DNA from: Pseudarthrobacter sp. fls2-241-R2A-127
GTDB taxonomy: Bacteria; Actinomycetota; Actinomycetes; Actinomycetales; Micrococcaceae
Assembly (NCBI RefSeq): GCF_030209355.1
Contig: NZ_JARVSF010000004.1
Span: 90,512 to 154,511 of the forward strand
DNA length: 64,000 nt
Reading direction: 5' to 3'
In this document: one piece after another, positions 28,230-37,487 of the stretch
Numbering within the stretch: position 1 is the first letter of the stretch
How the letters are laid out: each line of letters starts with the position of its first letter
Program-made: the position numbers and the translations under genes
Notes under the pieces: model-generated
Told to the model about the DNA's origin: nothing
The model's database searches: none
What the model saw: only the letters and a program-made list of their open reading frames with translations

Positions 28230-28978
28230 CCACAACCTACAACTGCACCATCGATGACGAGCGGGCACAGGGCCTGGAACACGCCCAGCGTGCCATCAGC
28301 GAAAAGAAGTGCGTGGTTCTCCCCACGGACACGGTCTACGGGATCGGCGCGGACGCCTTCTCGCCCCAGGCCGTCACCATGCTGCTGGTATCAAAAGGGC
28401 GCAGCCGGACCATGCCGCCTCCCGTCCTGATCCCGCGCATCAACGCCCTGGACGGGCTTGCCACCGAAGTATCAGCCGACGCGCGCAAGCTCGCCGAAGC
28501 TTTTTGGCCCGGCGGCCTCACGCTGATCCTGCACGCCCAGCCCTCGCTCGACTGGGACCTCGGCGAAACCAAGGGCACCGTAGCGCTGCGGATGCCCGCT
28601 GACGAGGTAGCGCTGGAACTGCTGACCCTGACCGGACCGCTTGCAGTCTCCTCTGCCAACCGCACCGGCCAGGCAGCGGCGCAGACCGCGGCAGCGGCCC
28701 GCGAACAGCTGGCAGACTCCGTCGAGGTGTACCTGGAAGGCGGCCCGCGGCCGCTGGAAGGCGAAGCCGGCGTCCCGTCGACCATCGTGGACGCCACCGG
28801 CCCCATCCTCCGGGTTGTCCGCAACGGGGCCGTCAGCCTCGACCGCCTGCGCGAGCACGTCCCCGGTGTCCTGGGGCTCGGCGAGATTCCGATGGCAGCC
28901 GAAGAACCGGGCACCGACACCGCCGGTGAACCGGACGCCAGCGTTGCGGACAACGCCGACGCCGCTCCGGAAAACTGA
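28226..28978 (+). CDS. L-threonylcarbamoyladenylate synthase (TsaC/Sua5/YrdC family)
   Basis: 250 residues with the YrdC fold: VLPTDTVYGIGADA near the N-terminus, SKGRSRTMPPPVLI for nucleotide/bicarbonate binding and AVSSANRTGQ. It makes threonylcarbamoyl-AMP, the first step of the t6A37 modification of ANN-reading tRNAs. The last 40 residues are an acidic tail lacking the Sua5 domain. The GTG start overlaps the prmC stop. Confidence 0.92.
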   Translation: MTTTYNCTIDDERAQGLEHAQRAISEKKCVVLPTDTVYGIGADAFSPQAVTMLLVSKGRSRTMPPPVLIPRINALDGLATEVSADARKLAEAFWPGGLTLILHAQPSLDWDLGETKGTVALRMPADEVALELLTLTGPLAVSSANRTGQAAAQTAAAAREQLADSVEVYLEGGPRPLEGEAGVPSTIVDATGPILRVVRNGAVSLDRLREHVPGVLGLGEIPMAAEEPGTDTAGEPDASVADNADAAPEN

Positions 28979-28979
28979 C

Positions 28980-29891
28980 ATGCAGCCCAAAGTCGCCGTA
29001 GCAGCCGTCACCTTCGACCGCCACGAGGAGCTGGCCCTGCTCCTGCAAGGCCTGGCCGCCCAAACGGCGCCCATCCATTCCATCGCCCTGGTGGACTCCG
29101 GCACCGTCCCCGCCACCGACGTGGTCAACGCGGTGGGAGCGGACAACATCAACTACCTGCGCTCCGAAGCAAACCTCGGCGGCGCCGGCGGGTTCGCGTA
29201 CGCCATCCTGGCCGCCATGGCCAGCGGGGCGGAATGGATCTGGATGATGGACGACGACGGACACCCGGAGGACGCCAGCTGCTTGGCCGAGCTGCTCCGC
29301 ACCGCCGACGAGCACCAACTGGACATCATCAGTCCGCTGGTTGCCGCCACCGCAGATCCCAACCGGCTCTCCTTCAATTTCCGCATCAACGGCCTGCTGA
29401 CCAACGACAGGTCCCGGCTGGCGCCCATGGGCTATCTCCCGGACATGGTCCACTTCTTCAACGGCGCACTGATCCGGACTGAGGTCTTCTACAAGATCGG
29501 CATTCCCGACGTGAAGTTCTTTATCCGCGGGGACGAGGTGGACTTCCTCTCGCGGGTGAAGAAGGCAGGCCTCAAATACGGAACGCTGGCCACCGTCGCC
29601 GTACAGCACCCCGCCACTTGGACCGAGATGAAGCCGGTATTCGGCGGCTTCATCACCCCCGTCATCCCGGAGGGCGAATTCAAGCGCTACTGCTATTTCC
29701 GCAACCGTGGCTACCTGACCCGGAAGTACCGCAACCTGCGCTGGTTCAGCGCCGACATCGTCGGTTTCCCGTACTACTTCCTGAAGGCCGGTGACTTCAA
29801 GGGCCTCGCCCACTGGTTCGGCGCCTATTCCACCGGCTTCCGCGGCAAGGGCTTCGGCTCGCCGGCGGAACTGATGTCCGCAAGGAACTAG
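28980..29891 (+). CDS. GT2-family glycosyltransferase (first of a pair)
   Basis: 303 residues. GT-A fold with AAVTFDRHEEL at the N-terminus, NLGGAGGFAYAI for sugar-nucleotide binding and the metal-binding DDD of WMMDDDGHPE near residue 87. The nearest families I know are rhamnosyl- and galactofuranosyltransferases of the GlfT1 type. Acceptor and sugar are unknown. It starts one base after the tsaC stop. The next gene encodes a related enzyme, so the two may add successive sugars to a lipid-linked glycan. Confidence 0.85.
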   Translation: MQPKVAVAAVTFDRHEELALLLQGLAAQTAPIHSIALVDSGTVPATDVVNAVGADNINYLRSEANLGGAGGFAYAILAAMASGAEWIWMMDDDGHPEDASCLAELLRTADEHQLDIISPLVAATADPNRLSFNFRINGLLTNDRSRLAPMGYLPDMVHFFNGALIRTEVFYKIGIPDVKFFIRGDEVDFLSRVKKAGLKYGTLATVAVQHPATWTEMKPVFGGFITPVIPEGEFKRYCYFRNRGYLTRKYRNLRWFSADIVGFPYYFLKAGDFKGLAHWFGAYSTGFRGKGFGSPAELMSARN

Positions 29892-29897
29892 GCCGCC

Positions 29898-30860
29898 GTG
29901 GACAACCTGTACGCCGTCGTCGTCACCTACAACCGGGCCGACTTTCTCCGCAACCTGCTCCAGTCCTTCACCCGGCCGGGCAGCGCCCCCGCGCAGGTCC
30001 TGGTGGTGGACAACGCCAGCACCGACCACACGGCCGACGTCGTAGCGCAGGCAATCTCCGCCGGCGGACCGCCCATCCGGTACGAAAGGCTGGACCGGAA
30101 CGTGGGCGGCGCCGGAGGATTCTCCCGCGGCGTCGAACTGGCGCTGGAGTCGGGTGCCGAGTGGCTGTGGCTGATGGACGACGACGTCGAGGTCCTCCCC
30201 GGCGCCGTGGACGCCTTGGACAAATTCACGCCCGACTACTCCTGCATGATCGGGCGCCGTTACGATGCCAACGGCAACCCCTTCTTCTGGCAGCACCACT
30301 TCGTGGAATCGCTGGGCATTTTCCTGCCGGTGTCGCGGGACGTGTTCAAGCATTCCGACGTATTCCGCACCAACGTGGGAAACTTCGAGGGCATGCTGGT
30401 CAAGGCCACGGTGGCCCGGGACATTGGACTGCCGGACCCGCGCTTCTTCATCACCTGGGACGACCTCATCTACGGCTGGCTCGCCGCGCAGCGGACCCCG
30501 GTGGTGTACGTCAACGCCTTCGTCATCAAGAAGGTCCGCGCCCAGCGGCAGGTGGACCTGGGATTGCGCCACCTCAATGATTCCTCCGACCTCAGCCGAC
30601 GCTACGTGATGCGCAACCGCGGCCACGTGGCGCACTACCTGAAGTCGTACGGCAAGTACAACCGGGCCGGCTTCGCGGCCGGGACGGCGCTGACCTTCCT
30701 GAAGGAAGTAGCCCGGCTGGTCCTGGTGGAACGCACTCTCAAAGGCTCCGGCGCCCTGTGGCGCGGATGGCGTGAATCCCGATCGATCCTCGCGGACACG
30801 GACTGGAAACCCATGCCTCCGGTGCCTGCGCATCCGGGAACTGGAAGGCGAAGAGACTAG
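29898..30860 (+). CDS. GT2-family glycosyltransferase (second of a pair)
   Basis: 320 residues, GTG start. GT-A motifs VVVTYNRADFL, VVDNASTDHT, NVGGAGGFSRG and WLMDDDVEVLPG, with a C-terminal FITWDDLIYGWL segment. It resembles the upstream glycosyltransferase and the GlfT1-type galactofuranosyl/rhamnosyl group, so it probably extends a decaprenyl-linked surface glycan. The assignment beyond GT2 is inference. The gap to the upstream gene is six bases. About 100 bases downstream the dehydratase gene begins at a TTG. Confidence 0.85.
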   Translation: MDNLYAVVVTYNRADFLRNLLQSFTRPGSAPAQVLVVDNASTDHTADVVAQAISAGGPPIRYERLDRNVGGAGGFSRGVELALESGAEWLWLMDDDVEVLPGAVDALDKFTPDYSCMIGRRYDANGNPFFWQHHFVESLGIFLPVSRDVFKHSDVFRTNVGNFEGMLVKATVARDIGLPDPRFFITWDDLIYGWLAAQRTPVVYVNAFVIKKVRAQRQVDLGLRHLNDSSDLSRRYVMRNRGHVAHYLKSYGKYNRAGFAAGTALTFLKEVARLVLVERTLKGSGALWRGWRESRSILADTDWKPMPPVPAHPGTGRRRD

Positions 30861-30960
30861 TATCGTTCCAGGCCCCGACGCCGTCCGACGGTTTTTGCGG
30901 CGGGGCATTTTAAAAAAAGGCGCTGGCCGCCGTGGTAGTGGAAGTCGGTTGCATCTTCTG

Positions 30961-32829
30961 TTGAGTACAAAATCTGAAACGCGCGCACCCGCCGCAGTAC
31001 GGGACGAGAAGCCCGCCCTCTGGATCTGGATCCAGATGTTCCTCGACTCCATGTCGTGGGTCGTGGCCATCGTCCTGGCACTGCTGCTTCGCTACGAGAT
31101 GGGCATCCGGGTGGAGCAGTTCGCCGGTGCCTTCGCCATCGCCGCCATCGCCGTCGTCGTCCAGATGCTGGCAGGGTACTCGCTCGCCCTGTACCGGGGC
31201 CGCTATCCATTCGGAAGCTTCCAGGAAGCCCGGGCATTGGTGTTCGTCACCGTCATCGTGGCAGCCTCCATCACCGCAAGCCTGCTGGTCCTCTATGAGG
31301 CCATCAACATCGGCCGCAGCGTCGGCCTGATCGCCTTCCCGTTCGCGTGCCTGTTCATGGGCGCCGCCCGTTACGCCAAGCGCCTTTACGCCGAAAGCAA
31401 GACCCGGCCCGGGGACGGGGCGCAAAACACCCTGGTCTACGGCGCCGGGTTCCTTGGCAACTCCCTGGTGACACGGATGCTGCAGGACCCGGACTCGCCC
31501 TACTTCCCGGTGGGCCTGGTGGATGACGACCCCGCCAAGAAGCACCTGCGCCTCTCCGGTGTCCAGGTGCAGGGCCGCGGGGATGACCTCCCCGCCATCA
31601 TCCGGCGCACCAGGGCAACCGTCCTGGTGGTGGCCTTCGCGCACGTCGAGGCCGGCCTGGTGCGCCGCATTTCCGACGCCGTGGCCGGGCTCAACGTCCG
31701 CGTGCTGGTCCTGCCGCCGCTGCGGGACATGCTCGGCAGCGGAGCGCCCGCGGGGTTCTCCGATTTCCGCGACGTGGCAGTCGAGGATTTGATCGGCCGG
31801 CGCCCCGTGGACATCAAGGTCGACGAGATTGCAGGCTACATTACGGGCAAGCGGGTGCTGGTGACCGGCGCCGGCGGATCGATCGGCTCGGAACTCTGCC
31901 GCCAGATCGTGCAGTTCGACCCCGCCGAACTGATCATGCTGGACCACGACGAAACCGGGCTGCAGCAGACCCAGATTTCCATCACCGGCCGCGGCCTGCT
32001 GGCCGGCCGCGATACCGTGCTGGCCAACATCCGCGACGGCGAAGCCCTCCAGGAGATCTTCGCGGACCGGCGGCCCGAAGTCGTGTTCCACGCGGCAGCA
32101 CTCAAGCACGCTCCGCTGCTGCAGCAGTACCCCGTGGAAGCCTGGAAAACGAACGTCTGCGGCACGCTGAACGTGCTGCGCGCTGCCCGCCGGGCTGGCG
32201 TGTCGAACTTCGTCAACATTTCCACCGACAAGGCCGCCAACCCCACCACCGCCCTTGGCCACTCGAAGCGGGTTGCCGAAAAGCTGACCGCCTGGATGGC
32301 CGGGCAGACGCAAAAGAAGTTCGTCTCCGTCCGCTTCGGCAACGTCATGGGCAGCCGCGGCTCCATGCTGCCGCTCTTCACCGAACAGATCCGCGTAGGC
32401 GGTCCGGTCACCGTCACCGACCCGGATGTCACGCGGTTCTTCATGACCATTCCCGAGGCCTGCCAGCTGGTGATCCAGGCCGGAGCGATTGGTGCCGGCG
32501 GCGACGTCCTGATCCTGGACATGGGCGAACCGGTCCGCATCCTCGACGTCGCGCAACGCATGATCGCCATGTCCGGCAAGAACGTGGAGATCATCTACAC
32601 CGGACTGCGGCCGGGGGAAAAGCTGCACGAGGAACTGGTGGGCGCCGGCGAGCTGGACAAACGCCCGCTGCACCCCAAGATTTCACACACCCGGGCGACC
32701 GAGCAGGATCCGGACAAGCTCGACCTCAACGTCTGGCTGGCCCGCTGTGAAGCGGAACAAGGCGTCAGCATCAGTGATATTCCCGACGACGAGGCCGACG
32801 ACACGGGCGCCATCAGGGTTGCGTCATGA
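30961..32829 (+). CDS. Membrane-bound CapD/WbpM-like nucleotide-sugar dehydratase/epimerase
   Basis: 622 residues from TTG 30961. Four N-terminal membrane helices (about 22-150), a first Rossmann-like region (NTLVYGAGFLGNSLV, about 158-172), then the extended-SDR domain with TGAGGSIGSE near 302 and STDKAANPTTALGHSKR. WbpM/PglF enzymes convert UDP-GlcNAc to the 4-keto-6-deoxy sugar. Here the usual MGxTK catalytic segment reads LGHSK, a variant I recall in actinobacterial homologues. The frame runs further up through the preceding gene's end, which is not convincing as coding. The product probably feeds the phosphoglycosyltransferase that follows. Confidence 0.83.
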   Translation: MSTKSETRAPAAVRDEKPALWIWIQMFLDSMSWVVAIVLALLLRYEMGIRVEQFAGAFAIAAIAVVVQMLAGYSLALYRGRYPFGSFQEARALVFVTVIVAASITASLLVLYEAINIGRSVGLIAFPFACLFMGAARYAKRLYAESKTRPGDGAQNTLVYGAGFLGNSLVTRMLQDPDSPYFPVGLVDDDPAKKHLRLSGVQVQGRGDDLPAIIRRTRATVLVVAFAHVEAGLVRRISDAVAGLNVRVLVLPPLRDMLGSGAPAGFSDFRDVAVEDLIGRRPVDIKVDEIAGYITGKRVLVTGAGGSIGSELCRQIVQFDPAELIMLDHDETGLQQTQISITGRGLLAGRDTVLANIRDGEALQEIFADRRPEVVFHAAALKHAPLLQQYPVEAWKTNVCGTLNVLRAARRAGVSNFVNISTDKAANPTTALGHSKRVAEKLTAWMAGQTQKKFVSVRFGNVMGSRGSMLPLFTEQIRVGGPVTVTDPDVTRFFMTIPEACQLVIQAGAIGAGGDVLILDMGEPVRILDVAQRMIAMSGKNVEIIYTGLRPGEKLHEELVGAGELDKRPLHPKISHTRATEQDPDKLDLNVWLARCEAEQGVSISDIPDDEADDTGAIRVAS

Positions 32830-33851
32830 CGCCGCTGGTGCTGGTCGCAGTGGTAACCCTGCTGGCCAGCCTGCTGCTCCCGTTCGCGGTGAAGCCGTGG
32901 CTGGTCCGGATGGGGGTGGTGGACGTTCCGTCCGCCCGTTCATCGCACGTCAAGGCCACTATCCGCGGCATGGGGGTCGCAGCTGCGATCGCCACCGTCA
33001 TCGGTTACGCGGCGGCTGTGCTGCTGGGCGTCGTCACCGTTGACAGGTCCGTGGCCGCCGTCGTCCTGGTGATCATCGTGGCCTGCGCCGTCGTCGGATG
33101 GGTCGAGGACCTGCGCGGCCTGTCCATCCGCGGCCGCGCCGCCGCCCAGCTCGGAATTGGTGCCGCCGGATCGGTGGCTTTGATCGTGCTGACCGGCCAG
33201 TCGTTCTGGTGGCTGCCGCTTGCCGCCGTGGCGATTGCGGCGTACGTCAACATTGCCAACTTCATGGACGGCGTCAACGGCATCTCGGGCCTGCACGGGG
33301 TCACCGCCGGCGTTGCCTATGCGCTGGCCGGCGCGCTGGCCGAACAGCCGTGGCTCACGGCGGGCGGCGCCGTCCTGGCGATGTCCTTCCTCGGATTCCT
33401 GCCATGGAACCTGGGCCGCGGCTCCGTTTTCCTGGGCGACGTCGGCAGCTACCTGCTCGGCGCCTCCGTGGCCGCCCTCGCAGTGGCCGGCTTCCTCAGC
33501 GGTGTCTACGTGGAGTATGTCCTCTCTCCCATCCTGGTTTACGCCGCGGACACCGGCTACACGCTGCTGCGGCGGATCAAAGCGGGGGAGCGCTGGTACG
33601 CCTCCCACCGCGAGCACGTCTACCAGCGGCTCACGGACGTTGGCTTTTCGCACCTACAGTCGGCTGCTGCCGTCACTGCCTGCACGGTTGCCGTCATCAT
33701 CCTCGGCTTCGTCGCCGCGACCGCGTCTTTGCCGGTGGTGGCCCTGTGCGTTGCCGGCACGGCCCTCGTCCTCGCCCTTTACCTGGCCAGCCCGGACCTG
33801 ATCGGACGCCGCCGCCGCAGGTCCAAAGTCACACGGCTGCCGGTGACCTAG
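32826..33851 (+). CDS. MraY/WecA/WbpL-family phosphoglycosyltransferase
   Basis: 341 residues, ten or so membrane helices. Family motifs are DVPSARSSH near the N-terminus, NIANFMDGVNG (Mg/UDP site), VFLGDVGS and the cytoplasmic HREHVYQRL. It transfers a sugar-1-phosphate from UDP-sugar to undecaprenyl or decaprenyl phosphate, starting lipid-linked glycan assembly. The RSSH segment looks more like WbpL than WecA, fitting the WbpM-like gene it overlaps (ATGA). In mycobacteria WecA occupies this position just before the atp genes. Confidence 0.87.
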   Translation: MTPLVLVAVVTLLASLLLPFAVKPWLVRMGVVDVPSARSSHVKATIRGMGVAAAIATVIGYAAAVLLGVVTVDRSVAAVVLVIIVACAVVGWVEDLRGLSIRGRAAAQLGIGAAGSVALIVLTGQSFWWLPLAAVAIAAYVNIANFMDGVNGISGLHGVTAGVAYALAGALAEQPWLTAGGAVLAMSFLGFLPWNLGRGSVFLGDVGSYLLGASVAALAVAGFLSGVYVEYVLSPILVYAADTGYTLLRRIKAGERWYASHREHVYQRLTDVGFSHLQSAAAVTACTVAVIILGFVAATASLPVVALCVAGTALVLALYLASPDLIGRRRRRSKVTRLPVT

Positions 33852-33868
33852 CCATGTTCTATCTCGTG

Positions 33869-33874
33869 TAGAAT
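33869..33874 (+). promoter_or_regulatory. -10 element for the atp operon
   Basis: TAGAAT, preceded directly by TG, lies 18 bases after the phosphoglycosyltransferase stop and 76 bases before the first atp-cluster gene. I see no convincing -35 box. Confidence 0.45.
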
Positions 33875-33950
33875 TTAGGGGCAGCCCAAGCTGCTCCTCC
33901 ACCCTTTGCCTCCTGGCGCTTAGCCATGGGGTTCCGACGATTGGGATCGA

Positions 33951-34433
33951 ATGACCTCCAACGCCGAGTCCGGACCTGCGTCCGGCCATCGACACGTTGG
34001 CTCTTCGGGTCCCACCCCCTCGCTCTGGCTGAACCTGCTCAAGCGCAGTTCGATCGCCGCCACCGCCGGACTTGTGCTGTGCACCATTCCTGCTGCGCTC
34101 CTGAATGGAGCCAGCGGTGCGGTGTCCAGTGTCCTTGGCGGCCTGCTGGTGATGCTGTTCTTCGGAATCAGCCTGCTGGTGGGCCACTTCGTGGGACGCC
34201 GCAATCCGTCCGGCGCGATTGGCGTGTTCGTGGCCACCTACTTCATCAAAGTGGTTGGCTTCGCGGCCGTTCTGTTCGTCGTCGGGGCTCCGGCGTGGCT
34301 GCATGGACGCTGGTTTGTCATAGGTGCCGTGGTCGCCGTCGTCCTCTGGCAGGCGGCCGAGATCCATGGCTTCAGCAAAGCCCGCCTCCAGATCTACAAC
34401 GATCCGGAAGAGAAGGGACCCACCCATGCGTAA
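33951..34433 (+). CDS. AtpI-like membrane protein of the ATP synthase operon
   Basis: 160 residues with four predicted membrane helices (about 34-52, 56-77, 86-107, 116-136) and a short cytoplasmic tail. Position ahead of atpB and topology match the ATP synthase I (AtpI) group, which assists assembly of the c-ring and may carry Mg or Ca. Sequence conservation is weak, so the name rests mainly on context. The ATG at 33951 overlaps no upstream gene, and the 3' end overlaps the next gene by eight bases. Confidence 0.72.
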   Translation: MTSNAESGPASGHRHVGSSGPTPSLWLNLLKRSSIAATAGLVLCTIPAALLNGASGAVSSVLGGLLVMLFFGISLLVGHFVGRRNPSGAIGVFVATYFIKVVGFAAVLFVVGAPAWLHGRWFVIGAVVAVVLWQAAEIHGFSKARLQIYNDPEEKGPTHA

Positions 34434-34764
34434 CCCGAAGAAATCTGACGCTGCAGCCAATGCCAAGCGCCGATCCAACGGCTCCGCACCCGGTGATTCC
34501 GAGGCTTCGACGGACGGCGGCTACAACGCTGGAATGGCGGTGTTCAGCTACATCATTGGCGGAATCATCGTCTGGAGTTTGATAGGGTGGGGACTGGATT
34601 ACGTGTGGGGAACGCGCTGGATCGTGCTCGCAGGCGCTCTGCTTGGAGCCGTCGGAGGTTTTTACCTTTCCCATATGCATGGCCTTACCAGTTCTCGCAC
34701 AAACGCTGGTGATCGCCATGCTGCCAGCGGGCCGTCCCAGGACGGCAACACTAATGCCAAATAA
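34426..34764 (+). CDS. AtpZ/AtpI-family small membrane protein
   Basis: 112 residues. A charged N-terminal third precedes two membrane helices in the AtpZ pattern (GMAVFSYIIGGIIVWSLIGWGLD, then RWIVLAGALLGAVGGFYLSH). The hydrophilic tail is not conserved. It is thought to work with AtpI in ATP synthase assembly. ATG 34426 has AGAAGGGA eight bases upstream and overlaps the preceding gene. Longer upstream frames are shadows. Confidence 0.8.
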   Translation: MRNPKKSDAAANAKRRSNGSAPGDSEASTDGGYNAGMAVFSYIIGGIIVWSLIGWGLDYVWGTRWIVLAGALLGAVGGFYLSHMHGLTSSRTNAGDRHAASGPSQDGNTNAK

Positions 34765-34845
34765 TTTCACAGGGGGAACAGCAGGCTGTCAGGCTGCCGG
34801 ACCCCGCCCAACGCCCAATGATGGACACTGCAGAGAGGAAACGCG

Positions 34846-35646
34846 TTGATCGCGCTTGCGCTCCCGGCCCAAGATTCAGGAGAGTTCACTCCTCCTGGAA
34901 TTAACGAAATGCATTTGCCGGCAATCCTGCCGTGGGGTGCCGCAGAAGGATTCTCCAAGCAGATGCTGCTGGTCCTCCTCTCTGTCGTCTTTATCGCCGT
35001 CTTCTTCGTGCTGGCCGCACGCAAGCAGCAGCTGGTACCCGGCAAGCTCCAGTTCGCCGGCGAAGCCGCCTACGGCTTCGTCCGCAACGGCATCGCCAAG
35101 GACATCATCGGCGGCAGGGACTTCATCAAGTACGTCCCGCTGCTGTTCAGCCTGTTCTTCTTCATCCTGGTCAACAACATCTACGGCGCCATCCCGGTCT
35201 TCCAGCTCCCCACGTTCTCGCACGTGGGTGGAGCGTATGTGCTGGCCGGCCTGGTCTACGTAACCTGGATCGCCATCGGCATCAAGAAGAACGGCCTGCG
35301 CTACTTCAAGCTGGCCACCGTACCCTCCGGTGTTCCGTGGTACATCCTGCCGATCGTCATCCCGATCGAAATCATCTCCAACTTCGTTGTCCGGCCCGTC
35401 ACGCACAGCCTCCGTCTGTTCGCGACCATGCTCGCCGGCCACCTCATTGTGATGATCGCCGGATCCGGCATCGAGTACCTGATCATGCAGGAGAACTTCC
35501 TGCTGAAGGGAACCTCGCTCCTGGTCCTGGCCGGCGCGATCGCCATGTACATGCTTGAAGCCCTGATCATGGTCCTGCAGGCCTACGTCTTCACGCTGCT
35601 GACCGCGATCTACATCGAAGGCGCACTCCACGCCGACAGCCACTAA
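34846..35646 (+). CDS. atpB: ATP synthase Fo subunit a
   Basis: 266 residues, five to six membrane helices. The essential proton-channel arginine is R190 in [13 protein letters not shown]. Subunit a forms the half-channels that drive c-ring rotation. The start is TTG 34846 with AGAGGA seven bases upstream. The first ATG in frame (34909) would remove the N-terminal periplasmic segment. It is followed by a structured 110-base spacer before atpE. Confidence 0.95.
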   Translation: MIALALPAQDSGEFTPPGINEMHLPAILPWGAAEGFSKQMLLVLLSVVFIAVFFVLAARKQQLVPGKLQFAGEAAYGFVRNGIAKDIIGGRDFIKYVPLLFSLFFFILVNNIYGAIPVFQLPTFSHVGGAYVLAGLVYVTWIAIGIKKNGLRYFKLATVPSGVPWYILPIVIPIEIISNFVVRPVTHSLRLFATMLAGHLIVMIAGSGIEYLIMQENFLLKGTSLLVLAGAIAMYMLEALIMVLQAYVFTLLTAIYIEGALHADSH

Positions 35647-35652
35647 GGCACG

Positions 35653-35704
35653 CCGGCGGGGCGGCACGTCCCCGACGGTCCATACAGAATTCCCCTCGCG
35701 GGGA
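35653..35704 (+). other. Hairpins between atpB and atpE
   Basis: Two small stem-loops occupy the spacer: 35653-35678 (core CGGGG/CCCCG extended by CCG/CGG) and 35691-35704 (TCCCC-TCGC-GGGGA). They precede an exceptionally strong atpE ribosome binding site and could stabilise the atpE part of the transcript, which must be translated most. Confidence 0.4.
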
Positions 35705-35756
35705 TGAAGCAACCCAAACAACCTGCCACACAAGTGGCATCTTGAAAGGAAAAAAA

Positions 35757-35975
35757 ATGGAAGGCTCCATCAACGGCTCCCTCAACCTCATCGGCTATGG
35801 CCTCTCGGCTATCGGCGGTGGTATCGGTGTGGGTCTCGTGTTCGCTGCCTACATCAACGGCGTTGCACGCCAGCCGGAAGCCCAGCGCGTCCTGCAGCCC
35901 ATCGCCTTCCTTGGCCTGGCGCTGACCGAAGCACTCGCCATCCTTGGCCTGGTCTTCGCGTTCGTTCTCAAGTAA
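35757..35975 (+). CDS. atpE: ATP synthase Fo subunit c
   Basis: 72 residues, a two-helix hairpin with polar loop ARQPEAQRV and the proton-binding carboxylate E58 in the second helix (LALTEALAI). It lacks the extra ligands of sodium-binding c subunits that I would expect, so it is probably proton-type. ATG 35757 is preceded by GAAAGGA at seven bases. The in-frame TTG at 35742 lies inside that signal and was rejected. Confidence 0.96.
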   Translation: MEGSINGSLNLIGYGLSAIGGGIGVGLVFAAYINGVARQPEAQRVLQPIAFLGLALTEALAILGLVFAFVLK

Positions 35976-36027
35976 ACCCCGAGAACTTCAGCGAACATTC
36001 AGAACCGAGTAGATAAAGGACGGGTGA

Positions 36028-36581
<554 letters not shown>

Positions 36582-36582
<1 letters not shown>

Positions 36583-37409
36583 TGGCAGGCGTATCGAGCG
36601 AATCGCTGGCAACAGCCCTAACCGCCCTGGAAGCCAAGCTTCCGACGGCGTCGCTGCAGCTGGCAAAGGAACTCTTCGGAATTCTGGGAATGGTGGACAG
36701 CTCGGCTGGTTTGCGCCGTGCCCTGACTGACCCCTCCCGCAGCGGCGACGAAAAGTCGGCACTGGTCAGGCAGCTGGTTGGCGGAAAAGTCTCCGCTGAT
36801 GCGGCTGAGATCGCGGGCGGACTGGCCAGCTCACGCTGGGCATCGGCGCGCGACATCGGCGATGCACTCGAGACTCTTGCCGCAACGGTGGTCATTTCCG
36901 TTGCTGAAAACAAGTCGGCCGTTTCTGCCTCCGGAATCACTGGCCTGGAAGAACTGGAAAACGACCTGTTTTCCTTCAACCAGGCTGTTGCCTCCAGCCA
37001 CGAGGTACAACGTGCTCTGTCCGAACCGCAGGCCAGCGCGGCGGCCAAGGCTACCCTCGCCGAGAGGCTGGCGCCTGGCGCCAGCGAAGAAGCCAGGGTC
37101 CTCATCACGCAGGCCGTTACCCAGCCCCGCGGCATCAAGCCCACCCGGCTGGTGGCACGGTTTGCCGAGCTGGCGGCCAAGCGGCAGCAGCGCTGGATTG
37201 CAACAGTCAGCGTGACCCGGCCTTTGTCGCAGACGCAGCTGGCACGCCTCCAGGCGGGCATGAACGCACTGTACGGCCGGGAGCTGAAGGTCAACCTCAG
37301 CGTTGACCCGTCGCTCATTGGCGGAATCCGCGTCCAGGTGGGCGACGAGGTACTTGATGCCTCCGTGCTTACCCGGCTGGGACAACTGCAACGCCAGCTG
37401 GCCGGCTAG
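36582..37409 (+). CDS. atpH: ATP synthase F1 subunit delta
   Basis: 275 residues, about 100 longer than E. coli delta, as is usual in actinobacteria. The conserved OSCP/delta C-terminal part (RQQRWIATVSVTRPLSQTQLARL...GGIRVQVGDEVLDASV) is intact. It links the b stalk to the alpha3beta3 head. Start overlaps atpF. Confidence 0.94.
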
Positions 37410-37444
37410 CCGGACAAGCACAACCAAACTGATAGAAACCCCGG

Positions 37445-37460
37445 TCACCGTTTGCGGTGA
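37445..37460 (+). other. Small hairpin before atpA
   Basis: TCACCG-TTTG-CGGTGA, a six-bp stem with a four-base loop, ends 27 bases before the atpA start, just upstream of its ribosome binding region. Confidence 0.35.
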
Positions 37461-37487
37461 TCACAAACAGGAGAGCAGGGACTGCAG

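Noticed and set aside
28833..31070. 745-residue open frame on the minus strand
   Set aside because: It lies opposite three well-supported glycan genes, has no family motif and reflects high-GC codon bias.
30910..32673. 587-residue open frame on the minus strand
   Set aside because: Antisense shadow of the WbpM-like gene, with Gln/Asp/His-rich composition typical of reverse-frame reading.
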